A stretch of DNA of 12,619 nucleotides, taken from contig JALNVT010000055.1 in NCBI GenBank assembly GCA_023231265.1, forward strand, positions 1-12,619, in the 5' to 3' direction. The number at the start of each line of letters is the position of its first letter. The first letter of the stretch is position 1. Origin of the DNA: Sphaerochaetaceae bacterium (GTDB lineage Bacteria > Spirochaetota > Spirochaetia > Sphaerochaetales > Sphaerochaetaceae). This document shows positions 7,517 to 12,619 of the stretch, in pieces. The notes beneath the pieces were generated by a model that saw nothing but the letters and a program-made list of their open reading frames with translations, did not search any database and was not told where the DNA came from. Both the position numbers and the translations under genes were made by a program.

Positions 7517-8539
7517 ATGAAATATCAAATAATCAACGAAAAGAAAATAGACAATATTCCGTGGCAGGATAGAACGAGCCAAAGTATGAACTCTCCTCTT
7601 TGGAGATATTCTGAAAACCCAATCATAGCAAGAAACCCCGCTAAGAACATAGCTCGTGTTTTTAACTCAGCAGCTATTTATTATAAAGGTGAGTTCATCT
7701 CAGCTCTCAGAGGAGAGGAGACAAACAATGTACCTTATATATACATCGGTCACAGCAGTGATGGAATCAACTGGAAGATTGAAGATGAGAGAGTAAAATT
7801 TGTAGATGAAGAGGGAAAACTGTTCATGCCAAAGTATGCTTATGATCCTCGTCTTGTTGAAGTGGAAGGCATCTACTACATTATATGGTGCCAAGATTTC
7901 TATGGTGCTGCAATTGGAATTGCAAAAACAGAGGACTTCAAGACTTTCACCAGAGTTGAAAATCCATTCTTACCTTTCAACAGAAACGCAGTTCTCTTTC
8001 CAAGAAAAATTGATGGCATGTTCACAATGCTATCTAGACCAAGTGACAGTGGACACACTCCTTTTGGAGATATCTTCATATCTCAATCCAAAGACATGGA
8101 ATTCTGGGGCAGACACAGACATGTTATGGGAAAAACAGATGCATGGTGGGAAGGACTCAAGATAGGAGCTGGTGCAGCACCTATTGAAACATCAGAGGGA
8201 TGGCTGCTTTTTTATCATGGAGTTACAAACACATGCAATGGTTATGTTTATTCTATCGGTGGAGCAATTCTTGATATAGACAATCCAAGCATTGTTAAAT
8301 ATAGATCTGAAAAGTTCATACTCACACCTGAAGAGCTCTATGAGACAACTGGATTTGTTCCAAATGTAGCATTTCCATGTGCAACTCTATGTGATGCAGC
8401 TACAGGAAGAATTGCTCTTTATTATGGAGCAGCTGATACAAATCTTGCTTTGGCATTCACAACTGTGGATGAGGTCATTGATTTTATCAAAGACAATTCA
8501 AAAGTTGGAGATGCAGAAACAGAGATAGGAAGAAGATAG
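7517..8539 (+). CDS. GH130 family glycoside phosphorylase, mannooligosaccharide phosphorylase-like (GH130_2 type)
   Basis: GH130 enzymes cleave beta-mannosides with inorganic phosphate, releasing alpha-mannose 1-phosphate. This 340-residue cytoplasmic protein shows the subfamily-2 style. Marks are PWQDR and WRYSENPII near the N-terminus, RVFNSAA (47-53), YAYDPRL (107-113; D110 is the expected proton donor), LPFNRNAVLFPRKIDG (152-167), LSRPSDSGHTPFGDIF (172-187), KIGAGAAPIET (215-225), YHG (233-235), CNGYVYSIGGAILD (240-253) and YGAADT near the end. Related characterised enzymes act on beta-1,4-mannooligosaccharides or on beta-1,4-mannosyl-N-acetylglucosamine; sequence alone does not separate these. 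Next to an epimerase and a mannosylglucose phosphorylase, the mannooligosaccharide role (EC 2.4.1.319) is more likely. TGAGGA (7505-7510) precedes the ATG. There is no signal peptide. Confidence 0.92.
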   Translation: MKYQIINEKKIDNIPWQDRTSQSMNSPLWRYSENPIIARNPAKNIARVFNSAAIYYKGEFISALRGEETNNVPYIYIGHSSDGINWKIEDERVKFVDEEGKLFMPKYAYDPRLVEVEGIYYIIWCQDFYGAAIGIAKTEDFKTFTRVENPFLPFNRNAVLFPRKIDGMFTMLSRPSDSGHTPFGDIFISQSKDMEFWGRHRHVMGKTDAWWEGLKIGAGAAPIETSEGWLLFYHGVTNTCNGYVYSIGGAILDIDNPSIVKYRSEKFILTPEELYETTGFVPNVAFPCATLCDAATGRIALYYGAADTNLALAFTTVDEVIDFIKDNSKVGDAETEIGRR

Positions 8540-8541
8540 AT

Positions 8542-9723
8542 ATGAGAGCTTCTGATTTTAAAAAAGAGGTTGAATGCAGGATAATTCCATTCTGGCTTGG
8601 ATGCTATGATGATGAGTTTGGCTCTGTCTTTGGACAAGTGGATTTCAATCATAAAAACATTGAGGATGCCGAAAAAGGTTGCATTCTCAATTCAAGAGTT
8701 CTGTGGTTCTTCTCCAACTGTCTTATCGAGGGTGTTGGAGATGTAGATGTGATTCGTGATAAGGCTGATAAAACTTATAAGTTTTTGATGGACCACTGTT
8801 TGGATGATATAAATGGTGGCATATTCTGGTCTGTAAGTCGTGATGGTACAGTATTGGACAGAACAAAGCACACATACAACATAGCTTTTGCAATATATGC
8901 TCTATCATCCTATTTCAGAGCAACGGGAAATAAGAAGGCTCTTGTAACAGCTACAGACCTATATAATTTGATTGAGAGCAAGTGCCGTGATGAAGATGGC
9001 TATCTTGAAGCTTTCACAGATGATTTCAAACCTCTGATCAATGACAAACTATCTGAAAATGGTGTCATCGCTGATAGAACAATGAACACTCTTCTTCATG
9101 TTTTGGAAGGTTTTGCAGGACTGTATGAGGCATCTCATGATGAGAGGGTCAGAAAATCAATTATTGAAATTCTCAGCATCTTTGATGAGCATGTTTACAA
9201 CAGAGAAAAAAAACGTCAGGAAGTTTTCTTTGATAAAGATTACAGCTCAATTTTGGACCTTCATTCATATGGTCATGATATTGAAACATCATGGCTCATG
9301 GGCTGGGCTCTTGATTTGATTGATGATGATGAGTCCACTGATAAGATAGAGCCTATTTTGAAGGAACTCGCACTCAATGTATTGAAGATTGCCAGAGAAC
9401 ATAATGGTGGTGTTGTAAATGAATGCGAGAATGGCATTGTTGATGAGACCTATGTTTGGTGGGTTCAAAGTGAGAGTGTCATAGGGTTCTACAATGCATA
9501 TGAGAGATGGAATGTTGAGGGGGCCAAGAGTGCCAGTGAAGATGTTTTTGATTTCATAAACAAGTATGTTGTTGATAAGAGAGATGGTGGTGAGTGGTAT
9601 TGGGATCTTGATAAGAACTTAGAACCAACAAGCCGTAAAGATATAGTTGAGCCATGGAAATGTCCATATCACAATGGAAGAATGTGCTTTGAAATGATTA
9701 GGAGACTAGATGATGATAAATAA
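8542..9723 (+). CDS. Cellobiose 2-epimerase (AGE family), probable mannobiose 2-epimerase
   Basis: This 393-residue cytoplasmic (alpha/alpha)6-barrel enzyme epimerises the reducing-end sugar of beta-1,4-disaccharides at C2. In mannan pathways it turns beta-1,4-mannobiose into mannosylglucose. It matches the cellobiose 2-epimerase branch rather than N-acylglucosamine 2-epimerases: AEKGCILNSRVLWFFS (43-58), HTYNIAFAIYALSSY (110-124), LLHVLEGF with H186, LHSYGHDIETSWLM with H245, VWWVQSESVIGFYNAY (305-320) and PWKCPYHNGRMCFE with H377. The three histidines are the conserved active-site set. The gene starts 2 nt after the upstream stop and its last 14 nt overlap the next gene, so expression is coupled with the two phosphorylases. 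The AGGAAG near 8527 is a modest ribosome binding site. Activity on cellobiose is likely as well. Confidence 0.93.
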   Translation: MRASDFKKEVECRIIPFWLGCYDDEFGSVFGQVDFNHKNIEDAEKGCILNSRVLWFFSNCLIEGVGDVDVIRDKADKTYKFLMDHCLDDINGGIFWSVSRDGTVLDRTKHTYNIAFAIYALSSYFRATGNKKALVTATDLYNLIESKCRDEDGYLEAFTDDFKPLINDKLSENGVIADRTMNTLLHVLEGFAGLYEASHDERVRKSIIEILSIFDEHVYNREKKRQEVFFDKDYSSILDLHSYGHDIETSWLMGWALDLIDDDESTDKIEPILKELALNVLKIAREHNGGVVNECENGIVDETYVWWVQSESVIGFYNAYERWNVEGAKSASEDVFDFINKYVVDKRDGGEWYWDLDKNLEPTSRKDIVEPWKCPYHNGRMCFEMIRRLDDDK

Positions 9724-10882
9724 AAAATATTTTGAGCTGCAGGAAGAACTGGATGCTCTTATTGATAGAAAGAATGAAATTTCTGATGATTACAATGGCC
9801 TTTATAACAGATATAGATATCCTGTACTTACTGCAGAGCATGCACCAGTTATATGGAAGTATGACCTGGACAGTGAGACAAACCCTTTCTTTGAGCAGAG
9901 ACTTGGAATAAATGCAGTCATGAACAGTGGTGCAATAAAGTTTGATGGTGAGTACTGTCTTGTTGCCCGAGTTGAAGGCTGGGACAGAAAGAGCTTCTTT
10001 GCTGTTGCCAGATCTTCTTCCCCAGTTGATGGTTTCAAATTCGATGACAGACCAATTCTAATTGAGGATACAGATGAAGAAGAAACCAACGTATATGATA
10101 TGAGACTCACAGAGCATGAGGATGGTTACATATATGGCGTTTTCTGCAGCGAGAGCAAGGACAGCAGTGTGAATGATCTATCGGCTGCAAAAGCTGTTGC
10201 TGCAATAATCAGAACAAAAGACATGAAGAATTGGGAGAGACTTGATAACCTTATCACACTCAGATCTCCTCAACAGAGAAATGTTGTTCTCCACAGCGAG
10301 TTTGTTGATGGAAAATATGCATTCTATACAAGACCTATGGATAGCTTCATTGAAACAGGATCTGGTTCTGGAATAGGATTTGGACTGTGTGATGATATAA
10401 CTCATGCTGTTATTGATGAGGAGAAGATGACATCTCTTAGAAAATACCACACAATAACAGAAGCTAAAAACGGTGAGGGCGCTCCTCCTATCAAAACGGA
10501 TAGAGGCTGGATTCATATTGCACATGGTGTGAGAAATACAGCTGCTGGTCTTAGATATGTTATATATGTATTTGCAACAGATTTAAATGATCCATCCAAG
10601 GTCATTGCTGAACCAAGTGGATACTTCTTGGCACCTAAAGGTGAGGAAAGAATTGGTGATGTATCAAATGTTGCATTTACAAATGGTATTATAGAGGATG
10701 ATGGAATGGTCTACATCTACTATGCATCAAGTGATACTCGTCTTCATGTTGCATCAACCACTTTAGAAAGACTCATTGATTACACATTCAACACTCCTGA
10801 AGATCCACTTAGATCTGTTGATTGTGTGAAGCAGAGAATTTCCTTGATTGATAAAAACTTAGCATTATTAAGCAACAATTAA
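9710..10882 (+). CDS. mgp: 4-O-beta-D-mannosyl-D-glucose phosphorylase (GH130_1 type)
   Basis: This cytoplasmic enzyme splits 4-O-beta-D-mannosyl-D-glucose with phosphate into mannose 1-phosphate and glucose (EC 2.4.1.281), the last dedicated step of intracellular beta-1,4-mannobiose use. The 390-residue protein has the subfamily-1 hallmarks: VARVEGWDRKSFFAVARS (85-102), VYDMRLTEHEDG (128-139, with D130 as expected proton donor), SPQQRNVVLH (186-195), YTRPMD (206-211), YHTITEAKNGEGAPPIKT (246-263), AHGVRNTAAGLRYV (271-284) and YYASSDTRLHVAST (337-350). The start overlaps the epimerase stop by 14 nt, with AGGAGA (9700-9705) upstream. Two consecutive ATG codons (9710 and 9713) leave the exact first residue open. 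It is clearly different from the other GH130 in the operon, which supports two distinct substrates rather than redundancy. Confidence 0.95.
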   Translation: MMINKKYFELQEELDALIDRKNEISDDYNGLYNRYRYPVLTAEHAPVIWKYDLDSETNPFFEQRLGINAVMNSGAIKFDGEYCLVARVEGWDRKSFFAVARSSSPVDGFKFDDRPILIEDTDEEETNVYDMRLTEHEDGYIYGVFCSESKDSSVNDLSAAKAVAAIIRTKDMKNWERLDNLITLRSPQQRNVVLHSEFVDGKYAFYTRPMDSFIETGSGSGIGFGLCDDITHAVIDEEKMTSLRKYHTITEAKNGEGAPPIKTDRGWIHIAHGVRNTAAGLRYVIYVFATDLNDPSKVIAEPSGYFLAPKGEERIGDVSNVAFTNGIIEDDGMVYIYYASSDTRLHVASTTLERLIDYTFNTPEDPLRSVDCVKQRISLIDKNLALLSNN

Positions 10883-11523
10883 CGTATGAGATGATCCTCA
10901 TCTTCAAATTTGATTGTTAATTTATAATATCCCCCTGTGCTCAGCAGTATATAAATATATTGCAGAGCTCTTTGTTTTCAAATATAAGAGCCATATTTTT
11001 GATATAAGTTTGACAAAAAAACGATTTATGTATGAGTTAACTCCAATTGATTGACGATTTAATTGGTTGTTATTAATTTTTAAAAAACTTCTTTGAAGCT
11101 CTTCTTCTGCAGAAAATAATGATGATCTACTCAATTATCAATTGCCTGCAGACCACTGTGTGTTTGAACTTCAAAGGAGTACTTTATGAAGTTCTCCAGT
11201 TGTCATCAACAGACCTATTTATGATGTGAACACTCCTTAAATCGTTCATCAATACCGTTTTGTATCATGAATATCATGACAGCTGGAAATCTTTGTTTAC
11301 ATATATTCTTTCCATTGTCTGAGAATGCTCACATTCTCAGACAACTATTTGAAGGTGAAGCTTGGTTTGTTTGAGTTGAGAGGAAAACTACCTTACTTTT
11401 TTATCTTCATTCTGTTCTCATTTCAGAGAATGTCTTACATATTCAAAACTTTCAAAAAAAAGAGATTCTGTATCATAGGAGATGAATATATTAATGTTTG
11501 CACTGCAAGCAATAATATCTGAG
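10883..11523. other. Gene-poor region rich in small inverted repeats
   Basis: No convincing gene was found on either strand. The longest open stretches are a 65-residue frame at 11325-11522 and a 70-residue minus frame at 10922-11134; neither resembles a known protein, and both have low-complexity, AT-driven composition. A weak hairpin just after the operon (GATGA-TCC-TCATC near 10890-10902) may end transcription but lacks a T-run. Other structures are GAACTTCA paired with TGAAGTTC around 11165-11189, a direct repeat ATCATGA-AT-ATCATGA near 11264-11279, and TGTTTGC-ACT-GCAAGCA (11495-11511). The region may hold decayed sequence or an unrecognised RNA. Confidence 0.5.
11315..11344. repeat. Perfect 13-bp hairpin H1 with loop motif ATGCTCAC
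   Basis: The arms 11315-11327 and 11332-11344 pair without mismatch around a 4-nt loop. No T-run follows, so it is not an ordinary rho-independent terminator. It shares the outer stem TGTC/GACA and the central ATGCTCAC with a second hairpin at 11524-11550, while its inner five base pairs (TGAGA/TCTCA) differ. Confidence 0.8.
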
Positions 11524-11550
11524 TGTCAATAAATGCTCACCTTATTGACA
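11524..11550. repeat. 9-bp hairpin H2, compensated relative of H1
   Basis: The arms TGTCAATAA (11524-11532) and TTATTGACA (11542-11550) pair perfectly around a loop containing ATGCTCAC (11533-11540). Compared with H1, the outer four pairs and the loop octamer are identical; the inner five pairs differ in sequence yet remain fully paired. Its 3' arm also contains the putative -35 box of marR. Confidence 0.8.
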
Positions 11551-11614
11551 AATGTTCAAATATTTGATATTACTTGAACATACAATAAATGTATGTACAA
11601 ATAACTTTATTGTA
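11545..11614 (+). promoter_or_regulatory. Putative marR promoter with nested palindromes
   Basis: TTGACA (11545-11550) and TATTAC (11568-11573) are 17 bp apart. The spacer holds a perfect 12-bp palindrome TCAAATATTTGA (11556-11567), placed as an autorepressor site would be; MarR-family proteins commonly bind such palindromes at their own promoters. Further inverted repeats overlap: ATGTTCAA/TTGAACAT (11552-11581), ACATACA/TGTATGT (11578-11596) and TACAATAAA/TTTATTGTA (11581-11614). The last two are mutually exclusive if folded as RNA. Confidence 0.5.
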
Positions 11615-11652
11615 GACCTTCCACCAGGAAGATATTAATAAGGATAAACATT

Positions 11653-12078
11653 ATGAGCATATTTGATAATTGCATGTATTTTTCAACCAATCAATTAGCA
11701 AGACATTTGAACACAATTGCAGATGAAGCGTTTAAAGATACTGACTATACTGCCACTCAAGGTTTTACAATGATTGCCATTGGTAAACTTGGAAAACACA
11801 CCCCATCTGAAATTTCAGAGGAGCTTGGAATGAAGCCAAGTACAATAACACGTTTTTTGGATAAACTTGTAAAACTTGGATACGTAGAAAGACATTATCT
11901 CGGAAGAAATACTGAGGTGAATCTAACACCTAAGGGCTGTGCAGAAGTGGAGGTAGTTGATGCCAATTGGAAAGAAATTGAAAGAATAATTATTGAAACA
12001 TTCTCAGAAGATGTTGCTGGTGAAGCAACAGCAATAATAAATGTTGCAAATTTAAAATATAAAGAAAAAAATAATTAA
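11653..12078 (+). CDS. MarR-family winged-helix transcriptional regulator
   Basis: This 141-residue protein has the MarR layout. N-terminal dimerisation helices (about 1-35) are followed by a winged helix-turn-helix in which TPSEISEELGM (50-60) and KPSTITRFLDKLVKLGYVER (61-80) form the recognition unit, and GRNTEVNLTPKG (84-95) is the wing. A C-terminal helix completes the dimer interface. Such proteins usually repress neighbouring genes, often for redox enzymes or efflux, and release DNA on binding a small aromatic molecule or on oxidation. The ATG follows AGGA (11641-11644). The downstream partner appears to have been a nitroreductase, now a remnant, so the regulator may be an orphan here. 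The upstream palindromes suggest autoregulation. The ligand is unknown. Confidence 0.9.
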   Translation: MSIFDNCMYFSTNQLARHLNTIADEAFKDTDYTATQGFTMIAIGKLGKHTPSEISEELGMKPSTITRFLDKLVKLGYVERHYLGRNTEVNLTPKGCAEVEVVDANWKEIERIIIETFSEDVAGEATAIINVANLKYKEKNN

Positions 12079-12100
12079 AATATTTACTGTGAATGAGTTG

Positions 12101-12130
12101 AAAAGATTTTTATCTTTTGTTATTTTATGG
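12101..12130 (+). terminator. Short hairpin after marR, possible weak terminator
   Basis: AAAAGAT (12101-12107) and ATCTTTT (12112-12118) pair around TTTT, followed by GTTATTTTAT. The stem is AT-rich and the T-run is interrupted, so termination here would be inefficient. Confidence 0.4.
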
Positions 12131-12192
12131 TCAGTTTGAACGAGAAGGGGTCTTACCTCCATAACGATATTACCTTTTCTTTAAAAATATAT

Positions 12193-12245
12193 AACATCTC
12201 ATGATTGGTCTAGCGTAGAGGATAGATTATGGGATGTTTTTTTTT
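12193..12245 (+). terminator. Strong rho-independent terminator between marR and the nitroreductase remnant
   Basis: The arms AACATCTCAT (12193-12202) and ATGGGATGTT (12229-12238) form a 10-bp stem with one G-T wobble, and nine consecutive T residues occupy 12237-12245. The 26-nt loop contains a small inner stem, TCTA-GCG-TAGA. It probably ends the marR transcript, although it lies about 115 nt past the stop; it could alternatively be the 3' end of an unrecognised small RNA. Confidence 0.7.
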
Positions 12246-12251
12246 GGGTAC

Positions 12252-12280
12252 TTGAAAAATACCATAAATCGATATTTAAT
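12252..12280 (+). promoter_or_regulatory. Sigma-70-type promoter for the nitroreductase remnant
   Basis: TTGAAA (12252-12257) and TTTAAT (12275-12280) are 17 bp apart, each five of six to consensus. The ATG of the remnant lies at 12299 with GAGG at 12289-12292, so the leader would be very short (about 12 nt). Consensus match only. Confidence 0.5.
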
Positions 12281-12298
12281 AAATAAACGAGGCAAACT

Positions 12299-12619
12299 AT
12301 GGAATTAAGTAAAGTTTCTTGAAAATCGTTATACATTTCACGGCAAATTTACAGATAAAAAAGTAACAAAAGAGCAGATCAAAACAATATTGAATTCAGC
12401 AGCATCAGCTCCATATGGCATGCATAACTGGACAACTTCATTGGTGGTTATAACAGATGAAGAGATATTGAAGCAGATGGCTAAAATAGCACCAATAAAG
12501 ATGCCAAAAATAAATAAAGCATTGAGAAAAATATTGAATGTTCCAAAGGACAAAATAATAAGAGCAGTCTTACCAATTGGAGAGCCAAAGACTCCTTGTA
12601 AACCAAGTCCAAATGTAAG
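12299..12619 (+). pseudogene. Nitroreductase-family remnant with frameshift and probable internal deletion, 3' end outside window
   Basis: From the ATG at 12299 (GAGG upstream) the frame reads MELSKV and then hits TGA at 12320-12322. Skipping one T in the TTT at 12315-12317 restores a frame reading LENRYTFHGKFTDKKVTKEQ and on to the window end, with typical nitroreductase features: a family-like N-terminus, SAASAPYGMHNWTTSLVVIT in the APS.N.QPW region, and a C-terminal VPKDKIIRAVLPIGEP. These N- and C-terminal parts are joined directly by AKIAPIKMPKINKALRKIL. The central segment of roughly 60-70 residues that carries much of the FMN pocket, present in the intact homologue at 841-1368, is absent. 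With a frameshift and a missing core, this is most likely a decaying gene. It sits beside marR, a common regulator-enzyme pairing. Confidence 0.75.

Noticed and set aside
7517..10882. Two GH130 genes as a recent tandem duplication
   Set aside because: The two proteins belong to clearly different GH130 subtypes with different motifs and lengths, and an epimerase gene lies between them.
10922..11134. Possible 70-residue minus-strand protein after the operon
   Set aside because: No homology is recognised, there is no supporting ribosome binding site, and it lies in repeat-rich AT sequence.
11325..11522. Possible 65-residue small protein on the plus strand
   Set aside because: It starts inside the H1 hairpin, has no ribosome binding site and shows AT-driven low-complexity content with no recognisable motif.
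11315..11614. CRISPR array or mobile element ends suggested by the clustered repeats
   Set aside because: There are no regularly spaced direct repeats with spacers, no target-site duplication and no transposase remnant; the repeats are hairpins and palindromes of different sequence.

Overview
This AT-rich window looks like part of a gut or rumen-type bacterial genome, most likely a spirochaete of the Treponema/Sphaerochaeta kind. That is an inference from two things: the style of the sugar-binding protein's signal peptide (a short hydrophobic core ending in LFA-QGNKE) and the gene content. No rRNA, tRNA, insertion sequence or CRISPR array is visible.

Layout. (1) Positions 1-820: an IclR-type regulator interrupted by an in-frame TAA inside its DNA-binding domain, closed by a strong hairpin terminator shared with the opposing strand. 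(2) Positions 841-2836, minus strand: a formylglycine-type sulfatase followed by a small nitroreductase that has its own promoter. (3) Positions 2958-3953: a LacI-family regulator transcribed divergently from the sulfatase. (4) Positions 4006-4263: a terminator, then a promoter region with repeated copies of an 11-bp motif (TTTACYTAAAT), the probable LacI-family operator; a near copy also lies between the sulfatase and lacI. (5) Positions 4270-10882: a six-gene plus-strand operon encoding a secreted sugar-binding protein, two CUT1-type permeases, a GH130 phosphorylase resembling mannooligosaccharide phosphorylases, a cellobiose 2-epimerase-type enzyme and a second GH130 that closely resembles 4-O-beta-D-mannosyl-D-glucose phosphorylase. 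(6) Positions 10883-11652: a gene-poor stretch rich in inverted repeats. It includes two hairpins with the same loop and outer stem but compensated inner stems. (7) Positions 11653-12078: a MarR-family regulator. (8) Positions 12299-12619: the remnant of a second nitroreductase, frameshifted near its start and apparently lacking its middle; it runs off the window.

How it works together (inference from known families). Beta-1,4-mannooligosaccharides or related beta-mannosides are imported by the binding protein and permeases; the ATPase is not in the window. The GH130_2-like enzyme shortens them by phosphorolysis, releasing mannose 1-phosphate. The epimerase converts mannobiose to mannosylglucose, and the second phosphorylase splits that into mannose 1-phosphate and glucose. 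This is the energy-saving intracellular route known from Ruminococcus albus and Bacteroides fragilis. The less ordinary element is the sulfatase, which shares the control region of the same LacI regulator and may mean that a sulfated beta-mannoside is handled. The pathway itself is known. The freshest signals are the sulfatase link and the paired hairpins upstream of marR.
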